Source: Vibrio spartinae
GTDB taxonomy: Bacteria > Pseudomonadota > Gammaproteobacteria > Enterobacterales > Vibrionaceae
NCBI RefSeq assembly: GCF_024347135.1
Contig: NZ_AP024907.1
Coordinates: forward strand, 1,851,001-1,915,000
Reading direction: 5' to 3'
Length of the DNA: 64,000 nucleotides
Below, in pieces: positions 55,523 to 64,000 of this stretch. Below the pieces are notes generated by a model. It ran no database searches. It was not told where the DNA came from and was given only the letters and a program-made list of their open reading frames with translations. Position 1 is the stretch's first letter; each line of letters opens with the position of its first letter. The position numbers were made by a program, and so were the translations under genes.

Positions 55523-57469
55523 ATGGCATTAATAAGCATTCATAACGGGTATTTAGCATTTGGCGATCATCCGTTGCTGGATCATATTGACTTTTCTTTG
55601 CAGGACAATGAGCGGGTCTGTCTGGTTGGCAGAAACGGTGCGGGTAAATCAACGTTGATGAAAATTCTCTGTGGAGACATTCATCTGGATGACGGCAAAA
55701 TGACTGTGACGCAGGACGTCGTGGTTTCCCGTCTGGAACAAGACCCACCCAGAGATCAAGAAGGGACGGTATTTGAGTATGTCGCTGATGGTCTGGCTGA
55801 TGTTGGTCAACAGCTTCAGGCCTATCAAGAATTGCTGACGTTGATTGAACATGATCCGAGTGAGAGAAATATCACCCGACTTGCACAGGTTCAGGAACAA
55901 TTGGATCATAGTGGCGGATGGCGTTTTGATGAACGGATTAAAAATATCTTGGCTTCGTTAAATCTTGATGGTCAGACTTTATTAACCGATCTATCCGGTG
56001 GCTGGCAACGAAAAGCCGCACTGGCTCGGGCACTGGTTTGTGAACCTGACGTATTGTTACTTGACGAACCGACCAACCATCTGGACGTCACGACGATTGA
56101 ATGGCTGGAAGGTTTTCTGAAAGATTTCAAAGGGTCAATCATCTTTATTTCGCATGACCGTAGCTTTATTCAGTCGATGGCGACTCGGATTGTCGACTTA
56201 GATCGCGGACAGCTTGCTTCATTCGACGTCGGTTACGAACAATACCTGACGGAAAAAGAAGAGCTTCTACGCGTTGAAGAACTACAAAATGCCGAATTTG
56301 ATAAGAAGCTCGCTCAGGAAGAAGTTTGGATTCGTCAAGGCATTAAAGCCCGTAGAACACGAAATGAAGGGCGGGTGAGAGCATTGAAGAAACTTCGCCA
56401 AGAGCGTACTGAGCGACGTGACGTTCAGGGCAAAGTGAACTTACAACTGGATGATACGGTTCGCTCCGGCAAGATTGTCTTTGAAGCTGAAAATCTTTCG
56501 TATGAGATTGACGGTCGCAGTATCATTGATCGGTTTAGCTTTAATGTTATGCGCGGTGACCGAATTGCCTTGATCGGGCCAAATGGTTGCGGTAAAAGTA
56601 CATTGTTAAAATTGTTATTAGGGAAAATTCAGCCGACTCATGGTCGCTTACATTGTGGTACAAAGCTGGAAGTTGCCTATTTCGACCAGTATCGAGAGAA
56701 ATTGGATCCAGAAAAGACCGTGATGGATAATTTGGCTGACGGTAAGCAAGAGGTAATGGTCGCTGGGCGTCCACGCCATGCTTTAAGTTATTTGCAGGAT
56801 TTTCTATTTTCTCCGAAGCGGGCAAGAACCCCGGTGAAAGCCTTATCTGGCGGGGAAAAAAACCGCTTATTGTTAGCACGAATCTTCCTCCGCCCGAATA
56901 ACCTTTTGGTACTGGATGAACCAACGAACGATTTAGATATCGAGACACTGGAACTTTTGGAAGATTTACTTGCCAACTATCAGGGTACATTGCTTTTGGT
57001 CAGCCATGATCGTCATTTTGTGGATAATACGGTGATGACAAGCTGGATTTTTGAGGGCAATGGCCAGATTGAAGAATTTGTCGGCGGATATCACGATGCG
57101 CAGCAACAGCGGCAGCAAGTATACGCGGCAAGAAATGAAGTCATGAAGCACCAAGCGTCAGAGTCGGATGTATCTCCGGTGCAGGCAACGGGCGCTTCAG
57201 TAAAAACGAATCCACCTGCGAAGGTCAGTAAAGGTAAAAAGTTATCTTACAAGCAGCAACGTGAACTTGAGTTGCTTCCGGAACAACTTGAAGCTTTGGA
57301 ACAAGAGATAGAAACACTCCAGACGCAAGTCAACGATGCCGACTTTTTTTCGCAGGGTGTTGAACAGACTCAACCCATTTTGGAACGATTAGATGCCGCA
57401 GAAAAAGAACTTGAGCAGGCATTCAACCGATGGGAAGAGCTTGAAGCATTACAACAGGACAGTAAATAA
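55523..57469 (+). CDS. uup: ABC-F ATPase Uup
   Basis: 648 residues. Two ABC domains without membrane segments: Walker A GRNGAGKST (about 36-44) and GPNGCGKST (about 352-360); signatures LSGGWQRK and LSGGEKNR; Walker B LLLDEPTNHLD and LVLDEPTNDLD. The inter-domain linker is highly charged (VWIRQGIKARRTRNEGRVRALKKLRQERTERR). A C-terminal coiled coil of about 70 residues, typical of Uup, binds DNA in E. coli. Uup acts on ribosomes and in transposon precise excision and branch migration. The DUF3466 gene begins two bases after its stop. Confidence 0.94.
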   Translation: MALISIHNGYLAFGDHPLLDHIDFSLQDNERVCLVGRNGAGKSTLMKILCGDIHLDDGKMTVTQDVVVSRLEQDPPRDQEGTVFEYVADGLADVGQQLQAYQELLTLIEHDPSERNITRLAQVQEQLDHSGGWRFDERIKNILASLNLDGQTLLTDLSGGWQRKAALARALVCEPDVLLLDEPTNHLDVTTIEWLEGFLKDFKGSIIFISHDRSFIQSMATRIVDLDRGQLASFDVGYEQYLTEKEELLRVEELQNAEFDKKLAQEEVWIRQGIKARRTRNEGRVRALKKLRQERTERRDVQGKVNLQLDDTVRSGKIVFEAENLSYEIDGRSIIDRFSFNVMRGDRIALIGPNGCGKSTLLKLLLGKIQPTHGRLHCGTKLEVAYFDQYREKLDPEKTVMDNLADGKQEVMVAGRPRHALSYLQDFLFSPKRARTPVKALSGGEKNRLLLARIFLRPNNLLVLDEPTNDLDIETLELLEDLLANYQGTLLLVSHDRHFVDNTVMTSWIFEGNGQIEEFVGGYHDAQQQRQQVYAARNEVMKHQASESDVSPVQATGASVKTNPPAKVSKGKKLSYKQQRELELLPEQLEALEQEIETLQTQVNDADFFSQGVEQTQPILERLDAAEKELEQAFNRWEELEALQQDSK

Positions 57470-57471
57470 TA

Positions 57472-59157
57472 ATGACACCAATCAAGACGAAAATATCACT
57501 TTTAGCCTTTTCAGTATTTGCAGCGACGCAGGCTCATGCTGCCCTTTATCAAGTGGTTGAAGTGACGCCTCCCGTTTCTTCAAATAGTTTCCAAAGTGCA
57601 TTTGGTGTCGCGATTCAGCCTTCTACGGATGATAGTAATTCAGCCACCAATTTCAATAGTTGTTTTCTCGCGAGTTCGATCGGTGGAACGAATTGTTCTA
57701 ATTTTACGCTTGCCGGAGAAACACGTATTCAGAAAACAATGGCAGGTGAAGCTGTTGATGGGATCAGCTACCGTGAGGAAGTGCCATTCGGGATGGATAA
57801 TGCTTTCTCTTATGCCCAGACAGAGAATGATTTAAAGAATTATTGTTCGAGTGAGTTGCTTTATTCAACTTGTGATGCTTGGGGAGAATCCCATTGGGCG
57901 GAGTGGCAACGTGAGTTGACCGGAGATAAGACGGTTAACGCAATCGCCTTTGTCGAAGGTGGTTCTACCTTTGATAGTCAAAATACCGTGATTAACAGCT
58001 TAACAACGAGTTCCAGCCCCATAGGGATTCAACTGTCGACCGGGGATAACCGTCAGACGGTTACAGCAATGGCTGATGTGACACCGACTGGGTCCTTTGA
58101 TAAATCCCGGGCCTGGAAAACAGATGGTACTTTCACTGTTGGGAGTGTGTCGGACAATAAACCCAACACTTTTGGTAACTATTACAGTTCGAACGCAGCG
58201 ATTTGGGGCAGTGACGGAGTGGTTACTAAAATTGGCTGGGGGAGTGGTGTGAGTCAGGAAAAAGATCAGCGCCTTGCCCAAGGGAGTATACGTGATTTTG
58301 TTGTCAAGAGCGGGACCATTTATGGCGTCGGTTATAATACCTACGACAGCGATAATAACTTCATGAATGCGACGGTTTTTCAGGTGGCTACAGGTGATTA
58401 TGGGACAGCATCGAAGTGGACTTCGACTGAGATTAATGATGCGAAGACCGAGTCGGGCAATGATCGAATCTATAGTCATACCGTTTTGACTGCCGTGAAC
58501 GATAACCTGGTTGCGATTGGCGAAGCGAAACGGGCGGGAAGCCGGCCATCCGGTGGTGCTGCTGCAAATCGGTTTTTTGTCGTGCCGGATGTCAGTGCCG
58601 CATCACCATCAGCGCAATTTATCTCTGACAATATTTCGTTCTCCGATGCGGGGGGCCATGCGAATGCGATCAATAACTTTAATGAAATTGTTGGTCAGGT
58701 CGATACGGAATCCAGCCGTGAAAGTAGTGGTAAGCCGCGACGCAAGCGCGCGTTTATCTATCCGTATAATACAACCGGTAGTAACGCCACACGAATGGGC
58801 ATTTTCGCCAATCGTCCTTGGTTACTGGATGATTTGACCAATGGTGGCAATTTCTCAGCGAATAACAACCAATACCGCATTCTTAATGCATTCGATATTA
58901 ATGATGCTGGCGTGATTGCTGCAACTGCGATTAAGTGTAGTGGCGGATATGATTCAACGGCTCACAATGCAACATGTGGTAATGGCGGGGAGACCGAGAC
59001 AACGGTAGCGGTGAAGCTTATTCCTATAAAGGACGTAACCAGCAGTGATATTAGTGCCAGAGGGAATGAATCCAGCTCAATTAATCGAAGTGGTGGATCC
59101 TTGGGTAGCGCAGGTTTGACACTACTGAGCCTGCTTTTGTTCCGTCGAAAACGGTGA
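57472..59157 (+). CDS. DUF3466 secreted protein with GlyGly-CTERM-like tail
   Basis: 561 residues. Signal peptide MTPIKTKISLLAFSVFAATQ, cleavage after AHA23. The body is rich in Gly, Ser, Asn and Asp with repeated beta-propeller-like blocks (AWKTDGTFTVGSVSDNKPN; INNFNEIVGQVDTESS; AFDINDAGVIAATA). The C-terminus reads SGGSLGSAGLTLLSLLLFRR: Gly-Gly, a hydrophobic helix and a basic end, the GlyGly-CTERM signal processed by rhombosortase in Vibrio and relatives (established for the signal, inferred here). It starts two bases after uup, so both are one transcript. In E. coli pqiABC occupies this place. Confidence 0.85.
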   Translation: MTPIKTKISLLAFSVFAATQAHAALYQVVEVTPPVSSNSFQSAFGVAIQPSTDDSNSATNFNSCFLASSIGGTNCSNFTLAGETRIQKTMAGEAVDGISYREEVPFGMDNAFSYAQTENDLKNYCSSELLYSTCDAWGESHWAEWQRELTGDKTVNAIAFVEGGSTFDSQNTVINSLTTSSSPIGIQLSTGDNRQTVTAMADVTPTGSFDKSRAWKTDGTFTVGSVSDNKPNTFGNYYSSNAAIWGSDGVVTKIGWGSGVSQEKDQRLAQGSIRDFVVKSGTIYGVGYNTYDSDNNFMNATVFQVATGDYGTASKWTSTEINDAKTESGNDRIYSHTVLTAVNDNLVAIGEAKRAGSRPSGGAAANRFFVVPDVSAASPSAQFISDNISFSDAGGHANAINNFNEIVGQVDTESSRESSGKPRRKRAFIYPYNTTGSNATRMGIFANRPWLLDDLTNGGNFSANNNQYRILNAFDINDAGVIAATAIKCSGGYDSTAHNATCGNGGETETTVAVKLIPIKDVTSSDISARGNESSSINRSGGSLGSAGLTLLSLLLFRRKR

Positions 59158-59254
59158 GATTTGTCAATAATCGAAATGAGTCACAGATTTAGATTTGCAC
59201 GTATTTTGGTCTGTTTTTATGCTTGAGTCTGGTTTCTAATTGAGCGATTCTTAG

Positions 59255-59284
59255 AGGTGTGGTCATAAAAAAGCCACGCCTTTG
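59255..59284 (+). terminator. Terminator of uup–DUF3466
   Basis: AGGTGTGGT / GCCACGCCT pairing with two G-U pairs, loop CATAAAAAA, followed by TTTG; 98 bases after the stop. Confidence 0.6.
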
Positions 59285-59329
59285 TAACAGTTATCAGTTA
59301 ATGAATCGTTAATGTATGAGGACTTTACT

Positions 59330-59503
59330 ATGAAGAGACAAAAGCGAGATCGTCTGGGAAGAGCACAGTCTCAAGGGTACAAAGCCGGGTTAAATGGTCG
59401 TTCTTCTGAGGAGTGCCCTTACCAACAGATGGATGTTCGCTCCTATTGGATGGGCGGTTGGCGCGAAGCAAGAGATGACAAGAATGCAGGTCTCTATAAA
59501 TAA
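59330..59503 (+). CDS. rmf: Ribosome modulation factor
   Basis: 57 residues from ATG 59330 with GAGG eight bases upstream; starting at the in-frame ATG six codons earlier has no ribosome-binding site. Sequence MKRQKRDRLGRAQSQGYKAG, then GRSSEECPYQ and SYWMGGWREAR, matches RMF closely (E. coli 55 residues). RMF pairs 70S ribosomes into inactive 100S dimers in stationary phase with HPF. It is convergent with fabA, as in E. coli. Each gene has its own terminator. Confidence 0.95.
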   Translation: MKRQKRDRLGRAQSQGYKAGLNGRSSEECPYQQMDVRSYWMGGWREARDDKNAGLYK

Positions 59504-59530
59504 CGAAACACTCCACATACACTGAGAAAC

Positions 59531-59555
59531 AGCCCCTGTAAACAGGGGCTTTATT
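59531..59555 (+). terminator. Terminator of rmf
   Basis: AGCCCCTGT-AA-ACAGGGGCT followed by TTATT, 28 bases after the rmf stop. Confidence 0.85.
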
Positions 59556-59595
59556 GTATGCTCCTAATGCACTATAACTAATTATCTGTGTAAAT

Positions 59596-59619
59596 AAAAA
59601 ACGGTTCGTCCACGAACCG
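59596..59619 (-). terminator. Terminator of fabA
   Basis: CGGTTCGT-CC-ACGAACCG (59602-59619); the adjoining A-run at 59596-59601 gives a U-run on the minus strand, 17 bases past the fabA stop. Confidence 0.87.
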
Positions 59620-59635
59620 CTTATATAATGAATAA

Positions 59636-60154
59636 TTAAAACGTTGATGTATCTTGGAACAGGCCAACTTTCAGGTCTTTGGCCACATAAATTTCTTTAC
59701 CATCAACTAAAACTCGGCCATCTGCCACACCCATAACCAGTTTACGGTTGACGACACGTTTCATGTTAATTTCGTAAGTGACTTTTTTAGCCGTTGGCAG
59801 AATTTGACCGGTAAATTTTACTTCACCGACACCTAAAGCTCTGCCTTTACCTTTGCCGCCAACCCAGCCGAGGAAGAAGCCAACAAGTTGCCACATTGCA
59901 TCAAGTCCGAGACAGCCGGGCATCACTGGATCACCAGGAAAATGGCAGTCAAAAAACCATAGATCAGGAGTAATATCAAGCTCAGCCAGAATCAAACCTT
60001 TACCAAATTCACCTTCTGTCTCAGACATCTTGGTTACACGATCCATCATTAACATATTGGGAGCTGGTAATTGTGGATATCCTGGCCCAAAGAGTTCGCC
60101 TCTGCTTGATGCCAGAAGGTCGTCACGATTATAAGATTCACGTTTATTTTGCAT
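59636..60154 (-). CDS. fabA: 3-hydroxydecanoyl-ACP dehydratase/isomerase
   Basis: 172 residues, the E. coli length. Hot-dog fold with the catalytic pair His71 ([13 protein letters not shown]) and Asp85 ([10 protein letters not shown]). It makes and isomerises 2-decenoyl-ACP, the branch point to unsaturated fatty acids. GGAG lies upstream of the ATG. The Lon-like protease gene precedes it on the same strand, 65 bases away, and rmf converges on it: lonH–fabA–rmf order is kept from E. coli. Confidence 0.96.
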   Translation of the reverse strand: MQNKRESYNRDDLLASSRGELFGPGYPQLPAPNMLMMDRVTKMSETEGEFGKGLILAELDITPDLWFFDCHFPGDPVMPGCLGLDAMWQLVGFFLGWVGGKGKGRALGVGEVKFTGQILPTAKKVTYEINMKRVVNRKLVMGVADGRVLVDGKEIYVAKDLKVGLFQDTSTF

Positions 60155-60219
60155 TATTTATTACTCCAAATATCAACAGCGAGCATGTTAGTGAAGCGGT
60201 GTATGTGAAACAACTCCGA

Positions 60220-61908
60220 TCAGTAAAAATTCAGTCTATTTTTGAGTTTTTCCCACAAACTTCCCGGATTTTCTTCACGCTCGAATAATTCAATTCTTTC
60301 AGCTATTTTTTCAAGAACACTATTTTTTTCAAAGCCACTATCTTTGTTGAGAGCGGCATCTGTATTTTTCCGACGAAAGGGTTTCCCCATGAGGATAGGA
60401 ATCGCTTCATCAACGGTTGATACGGGCCAGATATGGAACTCTCCGGCTTGTATACGACTCACCAGCGAATGGTGAAGTGCCAAATTCCTTAAATTGGTTT
60501 TAGGGAGAATGACACCTTGTTTGCCTGTTAGTCCTTGATGGCAACAGACATGGTAAAACCCTTCAATTTTCTCATTCAAGCCACCGACAGCTTGAACTCT
60601 GCCAAATTGATCGACTGCGCCAGTGACTGCAATCTGTTGATCAATCGCGATGTTTGACAATGCACTCACCAATGAACATACTTCAGCCAAAGACGCGCTG
60701 TCACCATCGACCTCGCTATATGATTGTTCAAATACAACCGATGCAGAATAGGGCAGTGGCGCATTTAATTCTAGTGCACTGCTGACAAATGCCTGCATAA
60801 TCATCATACCTTTAGCGTGAAGGTTACCACCTAATTCGACTTTACGCTCGACATCACTGATATCCCCATCACCAAAGTGAACGACACATGAAATACGAGC
60901 AGGCTCTCCGTAAGAGACCGGATGTCCTGCAATATCAATCACCGTTAACCCATTGACCTGACCCACTTGTTTTCCCTGTGTTTCAATCAATACCTGACCG
61001 TTGAGAATATCACTCAGTGCGCGTTCCGGCAGATAACTCTCGCGATAATAGCGTTTATCCAACGCAGACTGAATATGCTGAGACTCAATCGTACTATTGC
61101 CAGCTTCAATGGTCGCTTCTTCCAACAAAGCTCGGTGCCAGAATAAACTCAAAGGAATATATTGCTGGTCTTCAGTCTGACGGACACCGGCAGCCAACAA
61201 TAACTGTACAGCGTCTTCTGAAAGATCCGGATAACGGTAAGTTTGCAGCAACCATTTCAAATAAGCGAAATAGTGGGCAAGGTTGTCCGGCTCAATTTTT
61301 ATCTCCAGCTCAACCTCTGTATAAAGAGATAAACCGCTACGGATATCATCATCGATATAATCGACTGTTGCCAGTTGTTCGCGATCGCCAGATAAGATCA
61401 GTTTAATATCATAACGTTTCGCCCATTCATACTGGAGTGGCGATTTTTCATCACAGTTCAATGCCGAGACTTGTTCACCAAGCAAGACACTTTTCAGAAT
61501 TGGCCAGCTATCGGCATTTTTGATCAGCCAGTTAAGAGAGATAATCAGGTAACCCCCATCAGCTTTATCGAGTAAACCGGAAATTTCACTGACAAGGTGT
61601 CCGTTATCTGCTTTGACCGTGGTAAACATGTGTGTTTTTTCCAGAGACTCACTGGTGATCACAGGGACATTCTCTGGCAGTAGGGCAGAGAGACTATTCT
61701 GGATGATATGGCGATAAACTGAATTGTCAGGTGTATGAATAACCAATAAGCGGCTCAGTCCTGTCAGCTCGGTAAAGCGACGTAATGTCGATTGGAGCCG
61801 AGGCTGGGTTGACATAAAATCAGCGGGTTGAATTGATGGGTATTGTGCAAATTGTGTGCTGTAGTCGTCGAACTGAGGCGTTACAAAGCGCCATATATCA
61901 TTTGTCAT
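60220..61908 (-). CDS. Lon-like protease (LonH/YcbZ type)
   Basis: 562 residues. The C-terminal Lon protease domain has the Ser/Lys dyad Ser404 (SEVDGDSASLAE) and Lys447 (VGGLNEKIEGF) and the substrate-cleft GNLHAKGMMI. The N-terminal half resembles an AAA-like fold, but I see no intact Walker A (GxxGxGK[ST]), as in YcbZ relatives, so ATP dependence is doubtful. It is named lonH/ycbZ in E. coli. Position between fabA and matP is conserved. Substrates are unknown. Confidence 0.88.
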   Translation of the reverse strand: MTNDIWRFVTPQFDDYSTQFAQYPSIQPADFMSTQPRLQSTLRRFTELTGLSRLLVIHTPDNSVYRHIIQNSLSALLPENVPVITSESLEKTHMFTTVKADNGHLVSEISGLLDKADGGYLIISLNWLIKNADSWPILKSVLLGEQVSALNCDEKSPLQYEWAKRYDIKLILSGDREQLATVDYIDDDIRSGLSLYTEVELEIKIEPDNLAHYFAYLKWLLQTYRYPDLSEDAVQLLLAAGVRQTEDQQYIPLSLFWHRALLEEATIEAGNSTIESQHIQSALDKRYYRESYLPERALSDILNGQVLIETQGKQVGQVNGLTVIDIAGHPVSYGEPARISCVVHFGDGDISDVERKVELGGNLHAKGMMIMQAFVSSALELNAPLPYSASVVFEQSYSEVDGDSASLAEVCSLVSALSNIAIDQQIAVTGAVDQFGRVQAVGGLNEKIEGFYHVCCHQGLTGKQGVILPKTNLRNLALHHSLVSRIQAGEFHIWPVSTVDEAIPILMGKPFRRKNTDAALNKDSGFEKNSVLEKIAERIELFEREENPGSLWEKLKNRLNFY

Positions 61909-62018
61909 TGAGTATTCGATATGGATTAAAAGATGGGAGATTATATAGAAAAAGTTACTTGGAAAACAGATTCAAGTCTCATTGATCAATGATCTATTTG
62001 CAGATATTCATATGATGG

Positions 62019-62031
62019 GTTACGCTGTCAC
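62019..62031. promoter_or_regulatory. matS-like site, 12 of 13, upstream of matP
   Basis: GTTACGCTGTCAC differs from GTGACRNYGTCAC only at position 3 (T for G). Its right end is 42 bases before the matP ATG and 110 bases upstream of the lonH start, between the divergent genes. Confidence 0.4.
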
Positions 62032-62073
62032 TGCATCTAAGCTCATTCTGCATAAGATAATAGGTTATCCCAA

Positions 62074-62523
62074 ATGAAATACCAGCAACTTGAAAATCTG
62101 GAATGTGGGTGGAAATGGCAATATCTCATGGATCGATACAAAGAGGGTGTACAGGTCACTCGCCATATCGATAGCAGTGAAATCGATCATGCCATTGCAT
62201 TACTGAGTCAAATTGAACATGAGCCCATCTATGTTTTGGAGTGGATCGAGCAACATATGTCGCCCGAACTGGATAACAAGTTGAAACAGGCGATTCGGGC
62301 AAAACGGAAAAGACATTATAATGCTGAGCAGATTCACACCCGGAAGAAGTCAATTGATTTAGATTATCGCGTATGGGAAAAACTGGCTTTTCGGGCGAAT
62401 GAACTAGGATGTACCTTATCTGAAGCGATTGAATACTTACTCGGCGAAGCCTCTAAAACTGAAAAAACGAGTCAGAAGATGAGCTCACTGAAAGAAGATT
62501 TGAATCGATTATTATCTGAATAA
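62074..62523 (+). CDS. matP: Macrodomain Ter organiser MatP
   Basis: 149 residues (E. coli 150). It begins MKYQQLENLECGWKWQYL. The N-terminal four-helix bundle is followed by the ribbon-helix-helix DNA-binding motif (RKKSIDLDYRVWEKLAFRAN, LGCTLSEAIEYLL) and a C-terminal coiled coil (TSQKMSSLKEDLNRLL) for tetramer bridging. It binds matS sites and holds the terminus region at the division septum. Divergent from lonH, as in E. coli. The ribosome-binding site is poor (AATAGG). Confidence 0.96.
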   Translation: MKYQQLENLECGWKWQYLMDRYKEGVQVTRHIDSSEIDHAIALLSQIEHEPIYVLEWIEQHMSPELDNKLKQAIRAKRKRHYNAEQIHTRKKSIDLDYRVWEKLAFRANELGCTLSEAIEYLLGEASKTEKTSQKMSSLKEDLNRLLSE

Positions 62524-62538
62524 TCAAGGAATTGTATA

Positions 62539-62856
62539 ATGATGTACGTCATAATCATTGCTGCTGTTGTGATTTTCTGGTTGCTTGTTCTTGATCGGCC
62601 CGTGCTGTACGTTCATTTTAAAAAAGGTCAGTTGGTTAAAGCCAAAGGTCATTTGCCAGTGACGTTAAAACACAATCTGACAGAAATTGGCCATCATTCT
62701 CCATTTGATGGATATCTAAAAGCCTATCAGCGTCGAGAGGGGATTCGGCTCAAATTCTCTCCATCAGTGCCGAAGAGTATTCAGCAGCGGATTCGTAATG
62801 TTTTTCCTTTCAGCGGGCTGAAAAAATCGGGCACGAATCAAAAAAGTAAACGCTAG
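62539..62856 (+). CDS. DUF3634 family small membrane protein
   Basis: 105 residues. One N-terminal helix (VIIIAAVVIFWLLVLDRPVLYV) then a basic cytoplasmic tail with FKKGQLVKAKGHLPVTLKHNL, EIGHHSPFDG and PKSIQQRIRNVFPF. The sequence fits the DUF3634 family, found in Vibrio and close relatives; the function is unknown. AAGGAA precedes the tandem ATGATG. It follows matP by 15 bases, so they may be cotranscribed. Confidence 0.75.
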   Translation: MMYVIIIAAVVIFWLLVLDRPVLYVHFKKGQLVKAKGHLPVTLKHNLTEIGHHSPFDGYLKAYQRREGIRLKFSPSVPKSIQQRIRNVFPFSGLKKSGTNQKSKR

Positions 62857-62941
62857 ATTCGATAAACCTGACCTCTGTTTGCAATTCCTTGATTATGAGC
62901 TAGATTTTATATTGTTTAAGTCAAGGAATAAGAACAATGTC

Positions 62942-64000
62942 ATGGCCCTGTCCAAAACATATACGAAGTTCATTTACTTCATTCTCTGGGGCATTCTTTC
63001 GATAGCCTCAGTATCCTTTATTCTGATTGCATATCAGGATCAAAAAGAGACCACTGCAGAAAATCATGCGCAGTTTTTCTTTTCCAGCGCTGAACAATAC
63101 TCTGATCTCTATGTAAGATTTATAAAAAGATCGCTTCAGGCGATACAAAAGAGTGAGGTTGTGCATGATTATCTAATCAATTCTGAGTCCAGTGATGATC
63201 AGGCGTCTCTTCTGGCTATGATTCAGCAACTTACACGGAGTTTTCCTGCGATTGAACAACTGGATATTCTGAATGGAAACGGAAGCTCATTGCTCCGTTT
63301 TGTGAAGACGGTTGCGCTAAATACTCAAATAGATTTTTTGCCGTCTGATCAAGAACCTATTTCCGCTGATGTTCGCCAATTACTGAAAGCTAAACCGAAT
63401 GAGATTTGGTTTTCTCAGAGAATGCAGCAATCCGGTCTCATCAGGGCACAAAGAGTGATGTTTCAGGCTGGTTTGCCGATTTTCATGCAAGAGCGCTTGA
63501 TTGGTGTACTTGTTGTCAACCTTGATATGACTGAGTTCCTAAAGCACCTCTTTTTTCAGCCGGGTGCTGATATTTACTTGTTAGATAAACACGGTCAGAT
63601 TTTGTATGCGAACCGAACCCCAAACAATTTGAATGCTGATGATCATCATACGCCTTTGCCAACGACTTTGGCGATGTGGAAAGCATCAGGATTTTTTACC
63701 TTTGGTTTATCTCGTCTGCTCCCCAGCCATGAACCGTTGACTCTGGCATACAGAATGGGCGGAGATAAGTTTTATCGTGCAGACAAGAGCCTATTATTGA
63801 TTGCGGTGATGGCGGTATCTGCTTTTTCAATACCGCTCGGAACTTTGGTTGTGTGGCACTCATTTCGCCGTAAGGTTATGTTAAATAATTTATCGATTGA
63901 AAATCAGGCCAGTCTCAATATCATCGACCAATATATTCCGGTTATTTTCACAGATAAACAGGCTCGAATTCTGCGCTGCAATGATGCTTTTTTAAAATTA
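62942..64000 (+). CDS. Membrane sensor with extracytoplasmic Cache-like domain and PAS start (runs off the window)
   Basis: 353 codons from ATG 62942 to the window edge with no stop. Helix 1 at about 10-31 (FIYFILWGILSIASVSFILIAY); periplasmic part to about 275 with Cache-type features (LTRSFPAIEQLDIL, GLPIFMQERLIGVLVVNLDM, GADIYLLDKHGQILYANR); helix 2 at about 281-304; then the start of a PAS domain (IIDQYIPVIFTDKQARILRCND). The output domain is outside the window; a diguanylate cyclase or histidine kinase is the usual partner. The ATG five bases earlier (62937) closes after about 22 codons. Confidence 0.75.
   Translation, partial: MALSKTYTKFIYFILWGILSIASVSFILIAYQDQKETTAENHAQFFFSSAEQYSDLYVRFIKRSLQAIQKSEVVHDYLINSESSDDQASLLAMIQQLTRSFPAIEQLDILNGNGSSLLRFVKTVALNTQIDFLPSDQEPISADVRQLLKAKPNEIWFSQRMQQSGLIRAQRVMFQAGLPIFMQERLIGVLVVNLDMTEFLKHLFFQPGADIYLLDKHGQILYANRTPNNLNADDHHTPLPTTLAMWKASGFFTFGLSRLLPSHEPLTLAYRMGGDKFYRADKSLLLIAVMAVSAFSIPLGTLVVWHSFRRKVMLNNLSIENQASLNIIDQYIPVIFTDKQARILRCNDAFLKL

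Noticed and set aside
63876..63886. TTATGTTAAAT, identical to the XerD arm of the dif site
   Set aside because: The upstream spacer and XerC arm (expected GGTGCGCATAA-like) are absent, and the 11-mer lies inside an intact coding frame. Probably chance.

Overview
The window reads as core chromosome of a Vibrionaceae gamma-proteobacterium, most likely a Vibrio. Gene content and order support this: the runs pepN–gdhB–pyrD–zapC–rlmL–uup, rmf–fabA–lonH–matP, rlmI/acyP/tusE/yccA and rsmF/msrC–proQ–prc are gamma-proteobacterial, and the DUF2835, DUF3634 and DUF3466 proteins next to them are typical of marine members. I cannot name the species. I see no rRNA, tRNA, insertion sequence, prophage or CRISPR array.

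Layout. 1–10.1 kb (mostly minus): the start of a 3'-5' exonuclease and a cNMP/CBS/DUF294 protein; a TctCBA tricarboxylate transporter divergent from a CitA/CitB-family two-component system; and an overlapping GNAT–acyltransferase–HAD phosphatase trio. 10.1–10.98 kb is an AT-rich gap. 10.98–21.4 kb: a nicotinamidase gene, then a citrate-fermentation divergon with citS and citAB on one side and citCDEFXG on the other. 21.5–26.6 kb: a chemotaxis receptor, rlmI, acyP, tusE and yccA. 26.9–31.1 kb: the aapJQMP amino-acid ABC transporter operon. 31.5–37 kb: a CysG N-terminal enzyme with a vestigial methyltransferase tail, yibL, the operon (membrane protein)–aroH–yajQ, and an S1-domain CvfB-like protein. 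37–42 kb: rsmF, msrC, proQ, prc. 42–57.5 kb: a duplicated secreted protein, pepN, DUF2835, gdhB, pyrD, zapC, rlmL and uup. 57.5–64 kb: a DUF3466 surface protein with a GlyGly-CTERM-like tail, rmf, fabA, a Lon-like protease, matP, DUF3634 and the start of a membrane sensor.

The genes combine into three themes. One is citrate and tricarboxylate use: two uptake systems, each beside its own CitAB-type sensor, feed citrate lyase, but oxaloacetate decarboxylase genes are missing from the place they usually occupy. The second is translation, ribosome and tRNA upkeep (rlmI, tusE, rsmF, rlmL, uup, yibL, rmf). The third is terminus organisation: matP is here, with two perfect matS sites (35,626 and 55,434) and three 12-of-13 matches, one of them just upstream of matP. 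This places the window in the replication-terminus macrodomain.

I find no strong case for a wholly new defence or mobile system. The best leads are the matS-like site in front of matP, the degenerate SUMT tail on CysG, the citrate cluster without oadGAB, the absence of both MCE-type operons (pqiABC, yebST/letAB) from their E. coli positions, the small ORFs and switchable hairpins before rlmL and uup, the overlapping acyltransferase/phosphatase genes, and short tandem repeats abutting acyP and pncA.
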